A stretch of 64,000 nucleotides of DNA from Ruminococcus sp. AF31-8BH (lineage in GTDB: Bacteria; Bacillota; Clostridia; Lachnospirales; Lachnospiraceae). This document shows, in pieces, positions 51,532 through 60,241 of this stretch. Every line of letters starts with the position of its first letter. The stretch's first letter is position 1. The notes under the pieces were generated by a model that saw only the letters and a program-made list of their open reading frames with translations, was not told the DNA's origin and made no database searches. Where the stretch lies: positions 1 to 64,000 of the forward strand of contig NZ_QTVN01000007.1 in NCBI RefSeq assembly GCF_003460605.1. The letters are read 5' to 3'. A program made the translations under genes and the position numbers.

Positions 51532-51845
51532 GATTTTGGAAGACGAAGATACAGAGTAACAGACAGAGTCTTTTCAAAGCAATTGTTTTGGACCACCCGA
51601 TCAGGGTTAAGGCCATACGGACAGCCGGGTCCACTGCCGATTATGGTAACTTTGGTTACCTTATTGATTGAGTTAAAAGCTCAAATTTTATAAGTAGGTT
51701 CCTTTGATAACCGCGATGCGCCAGAAGCGCAGACTTGTGAAACGGTCAATAAGAGTAGTAAAAGTATAATTGCTATATAGACTCTGACACCCATGATCCA
51801 GAAGCATTATTTATGAAAACGAAAAGTACATCCTTTTCTTTTTAT
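51532..51845 (+). ncRNA. Candidate structured non-coding RNA (possible raiA-type)
   Basis: A roughly 300-nt transcript begins 7 bases after a near-consensus promoter and holds no reading frame. Long-range pairs: CAGAGTCT (51,564-51,571) with AGACTCTG (51,779-51,786), then inside it AGCAATT with AATTGCT (51,768-51,774). Within lie GGTAAC/GTTACC, GAGTTAAAAGCTC, GCGCCAGAAGCGC and the word GTGAAACGG. It ends in GAAAAG...CTTTTCTTTTT (51,819-51,843), a terminator. Size, closing stem and Clostridial host are compatible with the raiA RNA family, but I cannot confirm this. A diverged partial copy lies at 15,690. Confidence 0.5.
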
Positions 51846-51886
51846 GTTGTAAATAAAGCAGATAAATACCGATCAAAACGCAGGTT

Positions 51887-51919
51887 TGTGGTTTAGTGCC
51901 CTTGCCCGCGCTTTTTTTA
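51887..51919 (+). terminator. Imperfect hairpin with T7 run in the polyamine leader
   Basis: AACGCAGG...CCCGCGCTT followed by TTTTTTT, 80 bases before the decarboxylase start. It may terminate the upstream RNA fully, or attenuate read-through into the polyamine operon. Confidence 0.4.
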
Positions 51920-51998
51920 TGTAATGAGAATTGTTTTATGGAATAGACTGCAGGATTGCTGATTGAGGGCTTAAGCAAAGGAAACCGGAAATGGAGGA

Positions 51999-53468
51999 AT
52001 GATGATAGGAAGTCGTTTTAAACTGAACCAGAATCATGCACCTATACATGAAGCTCTGGAGACCTTTAGACGAATGAGAGTTGTGCCATTTGATGTTCCA
52101 GGACATAAGCGTGGAAGAGGTAATCCGGAGCTGACAGAGTTTCTTGGACAAAAATGTGTAGGGGTGGATGTTAACAGTATGAAGCCTCTGGACAACCTTT
52201 GTCATCCGGTCTCCGTAATACGGGAAGCAGAAGAGCTGGCAGCAGATGCTTTTGGCGCAGCACATGCATTTCTGATGGTAGGGGGTACAACAAGCTCTGT
52301 TCAGACAATGGTATTGACTGCCTGTAAGCGTGGAGATGAAATCATACTGCCGCGTAATGTTCACAGAAGCGTTTTAAATGCCCTTGTTCTGTGCGGCGCA
52401 ATCCCTGTTTATGTAAATCCGGAAGTGGATCAAAGACTTGGAATATCCCTGGGAATGCGCAGGGAACAGGTTGAGAAGGCCATAAAAGAGCATCCCAAGG
52501 CAGTTGCAGTGCTGGTAAATAACCCGACCTATTATGGAATCTGCAGCGATCTTCGTGCCATTGTGAAGATGGCCCATGACGCAGGAATGCTGTGTCTGGC
52601 AGATGAAGCACATGGAACCCATTTTTATTTTGGCGGCGGGCTTCCGGTTTCTGCCATGGCAGCAGGTGCAGACATGGCATCTGTATCCATGCATAAGAGC
52701 GGAGGAAGTCTTACACAGTCAAGTCTTCTCCTTACAGGCCCGGGGGTACACGCAGGCTATGTGCGCCAGATCATTAACCTGACTCAGACCACCTCAGGAA
52801 GCTATCTTCTGATGTCAAGTCTTGATATTTCAAGAAGAAACCTTGCCCAGCGCGGCCGTCAGATCTTTCATCAGGTAGCCGATATGGCAGAATATGCCAG
52901 AGAGGAAATTAATGCAATCGGTGGCTATTATGCATTTGGAAAAGAACTGGTAAACGGAAATTCAGTTTTTGATTTTGACATTACCAAATTAAGTGTACAT
53001 ACACTGGACATCGGACTTGCCGGAATTGAGGTTTATGATATTTTGCGGGATGAATACGATATCCAGATAGAATTCGGTGATATCGGAAACATTCTTGCCT
53101 ATCTTTCCATTGGTGACCGAGCCCAGGAGGTGGAACGGCTTGTAAGTGCACTTGCTGAAATCCGCAGACGTTTTCAGACAGACGGCTCTGGACTTTTAAG
53201 CCAGGAGTATATTGACCCACAGGTAATAACCAGCCCCCAGGAGGCTTTTTATGCGGATAAATGCAGCCTGCCTCTTCGGGAAACAGAAGGGAAGGTCTGC
53301 AGTGAATTTGTCATGTGCTATCCGCCTGGAATTCCCATTCTTGCACCTGGAGAGCGGATTACAGCAGAGATCCTGGATTATATTGAATATGCAAAAGCAA
53401 AGGGCTGCAATATGACAGGACCGGAGGACCCGGATATTTTGAGACTGAATGTTCTGAAAGGGAGGTAA
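51999..53468 (+). CDS. speA: PLP-dependent arginine/lysine/ornithine decarboxylase
   Basis: 489 aa, behind ATGGAGGA. It belongs to the fold I Orn/Lys/Arg decarboxylase family (short Bacillus SpeA/YaaO form): DVPGHKRGRGNPEL, GGTTSSVQTMVLTAC, LADEAHGTHFYFGG and the PLP lysine in SMHKSGGSLTQSSLL. Placed with agmatinase, arginine decarboxylation to agmatine is the likely reaction. First gene of a polyamine operon whose five members are tightly spaced. Confidence 0.87.
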   Translation: MMIGSRFKLNQNHAPIHEALETFRRMRVVPFDVPGHKRGRGNPELTEFLGQKCVGVDVNSMKPLDNLCHPVSVIREAEELAADAFGAAHAFLMVGGTTSSVQTMVLTACKRGDEIILPRNVHRSVLNALVLCGAIPVYVNPEVDQRLGISLGMRREQVEKAIKEHPKAVAVLVNNPTYYGICSDLRAIVKMAHDAGMLCLADEAHGTHFYFGGGLPVSAMAAGADMASVSMHKSGGSLTQSSLLLTGPGVHAGYVRQIINLTQTTSGSYLLMSSLDISRRNLAQRGRQIFHQVADMAEYAREEINAIGGYYAFGKELVNGNSVFDFDITKLSVHTLDIGLAGIEVYDILRDEYDIQIEFGDIGNILAYLSIGDRAQEVERLVSALAEIRRRFQTDGSGLLSQEYIDPQVITSPQEAFYADKCSLPLRETEGKVCSEFVMCYPPGIPILAPGERITAEILDYIEYAKAKGCNMTGPEDPDILRLNVLKGR

Positions 53469-53473
53469 AGGCA

Positions 53474-54328
53474 ATGGAAATGTGGTTTTCAGAATTTCAT
53501 ACACCGGATGTGAAGCATAGCATTCGGGTAAACCGTCAGCTTTATTCGAAACAGAGTGATTATCAGAGAATTGATATTTTTGAGACACCGGAATTTGGCC
53601 GTGTGCTGACTTTGGATGGAAATGTAATGCTCACGGAGAGAGACGAATTTATTTATGATGAGATGATCACCCATGTGCCCATGGCAATCCATAAGGAGGC
53701 AAAGGATATCCTTGTAATTGGTGCCGGAGACGGCGGTGTTGTCCGTGAACTGACCAGATATGACAGAGTCAGACGCATTGACCTGGTAGAAATGGACCCT
53801 ATGGTTGTGGAAGCCTGCCGCGCATATCTTCCCGGAAATGCATGCAGACTGGATGACAGAAGAGTACATCTTCATTACGAAAATGCACTGAAATTTATCA
53901 GAAGGTGTGAGGGAAAATACGACCTTATTATTGTAGATTCCTCCGATCCCTTTGGACCCTCTGAAGGACTTTTTACCCGTGAATTTTATGGGAACTGTTA
54001 CAATGCACTAAAGGACGACGGAATTATGGTAAATCAGCAGGGAAGTCCCTTCTATACCGAGGATGCACATGCCATGCAGCGCAGCCACAAGAAAATTGCC
54101 AGTACCTTCCAGATCAGCCGTGTTTATCAGGCACATATCCCCACATTTGCTGCAGGCTACTGGTTGTTTGGATTTGCAAGCAAAAAATATCATCCGGTAG
54201 ATGACCTGGATCCTGAGGCATGGAATGCATTAAATCTTCGCACACGTTACTATACAACAAGACTTCATAAAGGAGCATTTTATCTTCCTGCATTTCTGGA
54301 GGAGATGCTAAAAGAAGTGGAGGAATAA
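53474..54328 (+). CDS. speE: Spermidine synthase-type aminopropyltransferase
   Basis: 284 aa, behind GGGAGGTAAAG. SAM-like pocket IGAGDGGVVRELTRY, substrate loop DSSDPFGPSEGLFTREFY, and catalytic acids as in SpeE. It transfers aminopropyl from decarboxylated SAM to putrescine. No SAM decarboxylase (SpeD) gene lies nearby. Confidence 0.9.
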   Translation: MEMWFSEFHTPDVKHSIRVNRQLYSKQSDYQRIDIFETPEFGRVLTLDGNVMLTERDEFIYDEMITHVPMAIHKEAKDILVIGAGDGGVVRELTRYDRVRRIDLVEMDPMVVEACRAYLPGNACRLDDRRVHLHYENALKFIRRCEGKYDLIIVDSSDPFGPSEGLFTREFYGNCYNALKDDGIMVNQQGSPFYTEDAHAMQRSHKKIASTFQISRVYQAHIPTFAAGYWLFGFASKKYHPVDDLDPEAWNALNLRTRYYTTRLHKGAFYLPAFLEEMLKEVEE

Positions 54329-54331
54329 CAT

Positions 54332-55189
54332 ATGATCCGACCTAACGTAGAAACCTTTATCGGCTGTGAAAGCAGCTTTGAGGAAGCATCTGTAGTTCTT
54401 TACGGGGCACCGTTTGATTCCACAACAAGCTTTCGCCCGGGTGCCAGATTTGGTCCGTCAGCCATGCGCCATGAAAGCTTTGGCCTTGAGACCTACAGTC
54501 CCTATCAGGACAGAGACCTTATGGATATCCGGGTATTTGACAGCGGAGATCTGGAGCTTTGCTTTGGAAGCAGTGAAATGGCTCTTTTGGATATAGAAAA
54601 GAGAGCAAAGGAAATATTAAAGGCAGATAAGCTCCCGCTGCTGCTGGGAGGGGAGCATCTGGTGACCTTAGGGGCGGTACGGGCTGTCTTTGAGAAATAT
54701 CCGGATCTTCATATGATTCATTTTGACGCACATGCAGATCTAAGAGATGATTATCTGGGAGCAAGGCTAAGCCATGCCTGCGTGCTGCGAAGATGCCACG
54801 ACCTTTTGGGAGACAACCGCATTCATCAGTTCTGCATCAGAAGCGGTGAGAGAGAAGAATTTCAGTTTGCCAGATCCCATACGGATTTTCATCCATTTAC
54901 CTTTGATGGTTTGAAGGAGACCGTGAGGGAGCTGACGGAGATAAAGGCTCCGGTATATTTTACAATTGATCTGGACTGTCTGGATCCATCAGCATTTCCG
55001 GGCACAGGAACACCGGAGGCAGGAGGGGTAAGCTTCCTTGAGCTTCTTGCTGCCATCCGTACGGTTTCCCAGACAAATATAGTGGGGGCAGACGTTAATG
55101 AACTGGCACCTATGCTGGATGTAAGTGGTGTTTCCACTGCAACAGCATGTAAGGTTCTTAGAGAGCTGCTTCTGGCAATTACAGAATAA
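54332..55189 (+). CDS. speB: Agmatinase
   Basis: 285 aa, starting 3 bases after speE. The binuclear manganese ligands are in GGEHLVTLG, HFDAHADLRDD and TIDLDCLDPSAFPGTGTPEA. It hydrolyses agmatine to putrescine and urea, linking SpeA to SpeE. Confidence 0.9.
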   Translation: MIRPNVETFIGCESSFEEASVVLYGAPFDSTTSFRPGARFGPSAMRHESFGLETYSPYQDRDLMDIRVFDSGDLELCFGSSEMALLDIEKRAKEILKADKLPLLLGGEHLVTLGAVRAVFEKYPDLHMIHFDAHADLRDDYLGARLSHACVLRRCHDLLGDNRIHQFCIRSGEREEFQFARSHTDFHPFTFDGLKETVRELTEIKAPVYFTIDLDCLDPSAFPGTGTPEAGGVSFLELLAAIRTVSQTNIVGADVNELAPMLDVSGVSTATACKVLRELLLAITE

Positions 55190-55255
55190 ATCAATAATAT
55201 GTAAACAAAAGCTGTTGAAAAACAGTTATATATCAATATGAAAAGGAGAATGATT

Positions 55256-56515
55256 ATGAGCAGAGTACTTGTAATCGGCTGCGGAGGAGTAGCCAGTGTA
55301 GCAATTCAGAAATGTTGTCAGGCAGATGAGGTATTTACGGAGCTGTGTATTGCAAGCCGTACAAAGGAAAAATGTGATGCACTTGCAGAAAAATTAAAGG
55401 GAAAGACAAAGACTGTTCTTACTACAGCCAAGGTTGATGCAGATGATGTGGAGCAGCTGATCCAACTGATCAATGGTTATAAACCGGATCTGGTTATGAA
55501 CATTGCACTTCCTTATCAGGATCTGACCATCATGGATGCATGTCTGGCCTGTGGCGTAAATTATATGGACACAGCGAATTATGAGCCGGAGGATACCGAT
55601 GATCCAAAGTGGCGTGCCATTTATGAAAAACGCTGTAAAGAAGAGGGATTTTCCGCTTACTTTGACTATTCCTGGCAGTGGGCATATCGTAAAAAATTCG
55701 AAGATGCAGGGCTTACCGCACTGCTTGGCTGCGGATTTGATCCAGGCGTTACACAGGCATACTGCGCTCATGCATTAAAGCATGAATTTGACCAGATTGA
55801 TACGATTGACATTCTGGACTGCAACGGCGGAGACCATGGATATGCATTTGCCACAAACTTTAACCCGGAAATCAATCTTCGTGAAGTAAGTGCACCGGGA
55901 AGCTACTGGGAAGACGGACACTGGGTGGAAATCCCGCCGATGGCAATTAAGAGAGAATATAACTTTGACCAGGTAGGAGACAAGGACATGTACCTGCTCC
56001 ATCATGAGGAAATTGAGTCTCTTGCAAAAACAATTCCAGGTGTAAAACGGATTCGTTTCTTTATGACCTTTGGACAGAGCTATCTGGATCACATGCGCTG
56101 TCTTGAGGATGTGGGCATGCTTTCCACAACCCCGATCCAGTACAATGGACAGGAAATTGTCCCCATTCAGTTTTTGAAGGCACTGCTTCCGGATCCTGCA
56201 AGCCTTGGACCACGTACAAAGGGTAAAACAAACATTGGCTGTATCTTTACCGGCGTAAAGGATGGAAAAGAAAAAACCTATTATATTTATAATGTATGCG
56301 ATCATCAGGAATGCTATCATGAGGTTGGAAGTCAGGCAATCAGCTATACAACAGGTGTTCCGGCAATGTGCGGCGCACTTATGATGCTGACCGGGAAATG
56401 GATCAAACCAGGTGTATATACAGTAGAAGAATTTGATCCGGATCCGTTCCTGGAGGCTCTTGATCAGTATGGTCTGCCACGCAGCGAAAGCCATAATCCG
56501 AAGCTGGTAGACTGA
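55256..56515 (+). CDS. Carboxynorspermidine/carboxyspermidine dehydrogenase
   Basis: 419 aa from the ATG at 55,256 (behind AAAAGGAGAATG); the in-frame ATG at 55,238 lies before the ribosome site. Saccharopine dehydrogenase family: RVLVIGCGGVASVAIQKCCQ, NIALPYQDLTIMDACL, ALLGCGFDPGVTQAY. It reductively condenses aspartate semialdehyde with a diamine. Its stop overlaps the decarboxylase start (TGATG). Confidence 0.88.
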   Translation: MSRVLVIGCGGVASVAIQKCCQADEVFTELCIASRTKEKCDALAEKLKGKTKTVLTTAKVDADDVEQLIQLINGYKPDLVMNIALPYQDLTIMDACLACGVNYMDTANYEPEDTDDPKWRAIYEKRCKEEGFSAYFDYSWQWAYRKKFEDAGLTALLGCGFDPGVTQAYCAHALKHEFDQIDTIDILDCNGGDHGYAFATNFNPEINLREVSAPGSYWEDGHWVEIPPMAIKREYNFDQVGDKDMYLLHHEEIESLAKTIPGVKRIRFFMTFGQSYLDHMRCLEDVGMLSTTPIQYNGQEIVPIQFLKALLPDPASLGPRTKGKTNIGCIFTGVKDGKEKTYYIYNVCDHQECYHEVGSQAISYTTGVPAMCGALMMLTGKWIKPGVYTVEEFDPDPFLEALDQYGLPRSESHNPKLVD

Positions 56516-57726
56516 TGGAAGGATTGGATAAAAGAGCACCATTTACAGCAGCCGGCGGAAGCATTCCGCCGGAATTCCGAAACATAAAAACACCCTGCTA
56601 TATCCTGGATGAAAAAGCACTTATAAAAAACGCAAAGCTTCTTGGTAAAGTGGCGAAGGAGACAGGCTGTAAGATGCTTCTGGCACAGAAGGCCTTCAGC
56701 AATTATGACTGTTACCGCTTTTTTGAGCCGTATCTTGCAGGCACAGAGGCCAGCGGACTGTTTGAGGCAAGGCTTGGTGCAGAGGAAATGCCCGGAAAAG
56801 AGGTACATGTATTTTGTGCCGGCTATCGGGCTGATGAATTTGAGGAGCTGCTTCATTATGCAGATCATATTGTGTTTAATTCTCCCTCTCAGCTTCTTCG
56901 TTTTGGCTTGATGGCGAAAAAAGCAGGGAAAAGCGTGGGGCTTCGGATCAATCCGGAATGCTCTACCCAGGAAGGACACGCGATTTATGATCCCTGTGCA
57001 CCGGGAAGCCGCATGGGCACCACAAGAGCTCAGTGGGACGAAGCAATTTTAAAGAATCCGGAGCTTTTGGATTTACTGGATGGCATTCATTTTCACACTC
57101 TCTGCGAACAGGACTCGGATGATCTGGAGAAAACCCTTGCTTCTGTAAAGAAGAAGTTTGGCGATCTGGTATCCCGGATGAAGTGGATCAATTTTGGCGG
57201 CGGCCATCATATTACAAGACCGGGATATGACATTGAACGACTTAAGCGATGTATTCAGATGGCAAAAGAGGAATGGAATGTAGAGGTTTATCTGGAACCG
57301 GGGGAAGCGTGGGCATTAAATGCCGGATTTCTTCTGACCAGTGTGCTGGATGTCTTGAAAAACGGAAAGACACAGCTTGCGATTGTAGATGCCAGCGCAG
57401 CCTGTCACATGCCGGATGTACTGGAAATGCCCTATCGTCCGCCGCTTCTTGGAGCTGATGAGAGGGAAGAGGGAATTACCGTCCGGCTGGGAGGTCCCAC
57501 CTGTCTGTCAGGAGATGTGATCGGAGACTATAAATTTGGTCAGCTTCCTAAATATGGAGATCTTCTTATGTTGGGAGATATGGCCATTTATACCACCTGC
57601 AAGAACAATACCTTTAACGGAATGCCATTACCTGATATCTGGCTCAGACAAGCCGATAACACTATGGTGCAGCTTACAGATTTTGATTATACAGATTTTA
57701 AAGGAAGACTTGGAAGGCGCAGATAG
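56515..57726 (+). CDS. nspC: Carboxynorspermidine/carboxyspermidine decarboxylase
   Basis: 403 aa. PLP-dependent fold III enzyme: TPCYILDEKALIKNAKLLGK, the PLP lysine in KMLLAQKAFS, GIHFHTLCEQ, WINFGGGHHITRPGYD, YLEPGEAW and GPTCLSGDVIGDY. It yields spermidine (or norspermidine) from the carboxylated intermediate. Last gene of the operon; a terminator overlaps its end. Confidence 0.9.
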   Translation: MEGLDKRAPFTAAGGSIPPEFRNIKTPCYILDEKALIKNAKLLGKVAKETGCKMLLAQKAFSNYDCYRFFEPYLAGTEASGLFEARLGAEEMPGKEVHVFCAGYRADEFEELLHYADHIVFNSPSQLLRFGLMAKKAGKSVGLRINPECSTQEGHAIYDPCAPGSRMGTTRAQWDEAILKNPELLDLLDGIHFHTLCEQDSDDLEKTLASVKKKFGDLVSRMKWINFGGGHHITRPGYDIERLKRCIQMAKEEWNVEVYLEPGEAWALNAGFLLTSVLDVLKNGKTQLAIVDASAACHMPDVLEMPYRPPLLGADEREEGITVRLGGPTCLSGDVIGDYKFGQLPKYGDLLMLGDMAIYTTCKNNTFNGMPLPDIWLRQADNTMVQLTDFDYTDFKGRLGRRR

Positions 57727-57741
57727 CGCCTTCTTTTTTTT
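57713..57741 (+). terminator. Terminator of the polyamine operon
   Basis: GAAGGCGC (57,713-57,720), loop AGATA, GCGCCTTC (57,726-57,733), then TTTTTTT. The left arm is inside the last nspC codons. Confidence 0.9.
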
Positions 57742-57773
57742 ATTTGTACTTTAATGATTTGATTTTTTACACA

Positions 57774-57824
57774 TCTTTATACAATCTTAATACGAAATCA
57801 GATACTCTTATACCATCTTTAAGG
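57774..57824 (+). promoter_or_regulatory. Direct repeats for a KdpE/OmpR-like regulator
   Basis: TCTTTATAC (57,774), TCTTAATAC (57,785), TCTTATAC (57,806) and TCTTTAAGG (57,816) are spaced 11, 21 and 10 bases, i.e. one or two helix turns. A TATAAT follows near 57,834. Such tandem sites suit OmpR-type activators, and a KdpE homologue is encoded downstream. Confidence 0.5.
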
Positions 57825-57885
57825 GCAATTATATATAATGGGATGCAACAAAAAAGTAATTGTTCGTAAGGAGTTCTGATTATTT

Positions 57886-59223
57886 ATGCCGAAAAAATCA
57901 TATAAGAAAAAACATCTGACATCTTTTCAGCTGATAATTCTGGGATTTGCAGGAGTGATCCTTTTGGGAAGCTTTCTTCTGATGCTTCCCTTTTCATCTG
58001 TTGATAGAACACTGACTCCGTTTCATGAGGCTCTTTTTACAGCCACTTCGGCGGTATGTGTTACAGGGCTTGTTGTGAAGGATACCGGAAGCTACTGGTC
58101 GGTGGCAGGCCAGACGATTATTCTTATGCTCATACAAATAGGCGGACTTGGAGTGGTAACTGTAGCTGCATCCGTTTCCCTTCTCTCCGGTAAAAAAATA
58201 TCCCTCATGCAAAGAAGCACCATGCAGGATGCAATTTCTGCGCCTAAGGTTGGTGGAATCGTCAGATTGACAAGGTTTATTTTAAAGGGAACATTTTTGA
58301 TTGAGGCTGCCGGGGCATTGTTTCTGCTGCCGGTTTTTTTACCGGATTACGGGGGAAGGGGAATCTGGCTGTCCGTCTTTCATTCCATCTCCGCTTTTTG
58401 CAATGCAGGATTTGATATTCTGGGAACCGCTGCCAATCCCTTTCCTTCCCTGACCGGGTATTCTGCAAATGCCCTTGTAAATGTGGTAATTATGCTTCTG
58501 ATCGTCATAGGAGGAATCGGTTTTCTCACCTGGGATGATATTTATATAAACAAACTGAATTTTAAACGCTACCGCATGCAAAGCAAGATTATTCTTATGA
58601 CTACCGCATGCCTGATTTTGTTTCCTGTTGTTTTCTTTTTCACCTGCGATCTGAAAAATTTATCCACAGGAAACCGTTTATTGGCTGCGGCGTTCCAATC
58701 GGTAACTACAAGAACTGCCGGATTTAATACCATTGACATTTCAAAGATGAGTGAACCCTCAAAGGCAGTTATGATATTGCTAATGCTGATCGGCGGTTCG
58801 CCTGGTTCTACAGCAGGTGGAATGAAAACCACAACATTTACAGTTCTTGTTTTAAATGCAATTGCCACATTCCGAAGTCAGGAAAATGCAGGGGCCTTTG
58901 GACGAAGACTGGAATATCATGTGATAAAAAATGCAGCAACAATCGCCATGCTTTATTTTGTATTGTTTTTTTGCGGCGGGCTTGCAATCAGTATATATGA
59001 AGAGCTTCCTCTTTTAGACTGCCTGTATGAGTCTGCTTCAGCTGTGGGAACAGTAGGACTTACATTGGGAGTTACGCCAAAGCTTCATGTTTTTTCACAA
59101 ATTGTGCTGATTATACTAATGTATCTGGGACGTGTAGGTGGCCTGACCCTGATTTATGCGGTGCTTTCCAGAAAAAACAGGGGGAACGCAAAGCTGCCTG
59201 TGGAGAAAATAACAGTTGGATAA
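57886..59223 (+). CDS. ktrB: KtrB/TrkH-type potassium channel subunit
   Basis: 445 aa, behind AAGGAGTTC. Four M1-P-M2 repeats with selectivity-filter glycines are visible: ATSAVCVTGLVVKD, SISAFCNAGFDILG, SVTTRTAGFNTIDI and ESASAVGTVGLTLGV. It conducts K+ (with Na+) into the cell and needs KtrA, encoded next. Confidence 0.9.
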   Translation: MPKKSYKKKHLTSFQLIILGFAGVILLGSFLLMLPFSSVDRTLTPFHEALFTATSAVCVTGLVVKDTGSYWSVAGQTIILMLIQIGGLGVVTVAASVSLLSGKKISLMQRSTMQDAISAPKVGGIVRLTRFILKGTFLIEAAGALFLLPVFLPDYGGRGIWLSVFHSISAFCNAGFDILGTAANPFPSLTGYSANALVNVVIMLLIVIGGIGFLTWDDIYINKLNFKRYRMQSKIILMTTACLILFPVVFFFTCDLKNLSTGNRLLAAAFQSVTTRTAGFNTIDISKMSEPSKAVMILLMLIGGSPGSTAGGMKTTTFTVLVLNAIATFRSQENAGAFGRRLEYHVIKNAATIAMLYFVLFFCGGLAISIYEELPLLDCLYESASAVGTVGLTLGVTPKLHVFSQIVLIILMYLGRVGGLTLIYAVLSRKNRGNAKLPVEKITVG

Positions 59224-59241
59224 GAAGGAGAAAATAAAATT

Positions 59242-59889
59242 ATGAAAAGTGTATTGCTTATTGGACTTGGAAGATTTGGAAGACATATTGCCATGCAGTT
59301 AAGCCAGCTGGGTCATGAAATCATGGCGGTTGACTGGAATGAAGAAAGGGTAGACAAAGCATTGCCATTTGTGACCAATGCGCAGATCGGTGACAGTACC
59401 AATGCTGAATTTTTGCGTTCCCTTGGAATTGGAAATTACGATATCTGCTTTGTGACCATTGGAGGAAGCTTTCAGAATTCCCTTGAAACCACTTCACTTT
59501 TGAAGGAACTGGGAGCAAAACTGGTAATATCCAGAGCTGAACGTGATGTTCAGGAAAAGTTCCTTTTGCGAAACGGTGCCGACAAGGTGGTTTATCCGGA
59601 AAAGCAGGTTGCAAAATGGGCCTCTATCCGTTACACAGATGACCATATCCTCGATTATATGGAGGTGGATGCTTCCCACGCAATTTTTGAGGTGGAGGTG
59701 CCGGAAGAATGGGTTGGAAAAACAGTAGGAGAGCTGGATATCCGAAAACGCTACAACATTAATATTCTGGCAGTAAAAAATGAAGGAGAATTCGGTATTG
59801 CAATTTCACCGGATACGTATTTTGAAGAGCATAATAAACTGCTGGTGTTAGGAGAATACAGGGCACTTCAGAAGTGCTTCCGCATATAG
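59242..59889 (+). CDS. ktrA: KtrA-type RCK regulatory subunit
   Basis: 215 aa, behind AGAAGGAG. Rossmann RCK_N domain (VLLIGLGRFGRHIAMQLSQL, GDSTNAEFLRSLG) and RCK_C domain (YMEVDASHAIFEVEVPEEW, FEEHNKLLVLGEY). It forms the nucleotide-gated ring under KtrB. Confidence 0.9.
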   Translation: MKSVLLIGLGRFGRHIAMQLSQLGHEIMAVDWNEERVDKALPFVTNAQIGDSTNAEFLRSLGIGNYDICFVTIGGSFQNSLETTSLLKELGAKLVISRAERDVQEKFLLRNGADKVVYPEKQVAKWASIRYTDDHILDYMEVDASHAIFEVEVPEEWVGKTVGELDIRKRYNINILAVKNEGEFGIAISPDTYFEEHNKLLVLGEYRALQKCFRI

Positions 59890-59927
59890 TCATTTGTTAT
59901 AAAGATGTTGCTATAGAGGTGAAGACA

Positions 59928-60203
59928 ATGGCAGAAGGAATATTGACAATTACTGTATTTTGTATGTTTGGACTTGGATTTTATATTGCAAATAAAGCAG
60001 ATCAGTTTTGGGGCGAAATTCAGGAAAATACGGAAGAAAAGCAGCATTTATCAAAGATATTGTTTTTGAATACTCTTTCGGATGAAGAATTGTTAAGAGA
60101 GATTCATGAGTGTAAAATTGAATATAAGGAAGCTGAAATTATAATTTTTGATGCACAGTCCAGGGATGAAAAAAAGGATTTTGACCATAATACAGTTGCA
60201 TGA
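59928..60203 (+). CDS. Small membrane-anchored protein
   Basis: 91 aa from the ATG at 59,928, behind GAGGTGAAG. One N-terminal membrane helix (ILTITVFCMFGLGFYIA) and a soluble acidic tail. It sits between ktrA and the KdpD-like kinase; a role in potassium sensing is possible but only by position. No family recognised. Confidence 0.6.
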   Translation: MAEGILTITVFCMFGLGFYIANKADQFWGEIQENTEEKQHLSKILFLNTLSDEELLREIHECKIEYKEAEIIIFDAQSRDEKKDFDHNTVA

Positions 60204-60241
60204 TATAATTGCAAAAAAGGCAGAAAAAGGGAGCAGGCCGG

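Noticed and set aside
51690..51725. ACCGCG near 51,710 as a T-box antiterminator
   Set aside because: The T-box context (UGG before ACC and an immediate terminator) is missing, and no specifier stem is evident.
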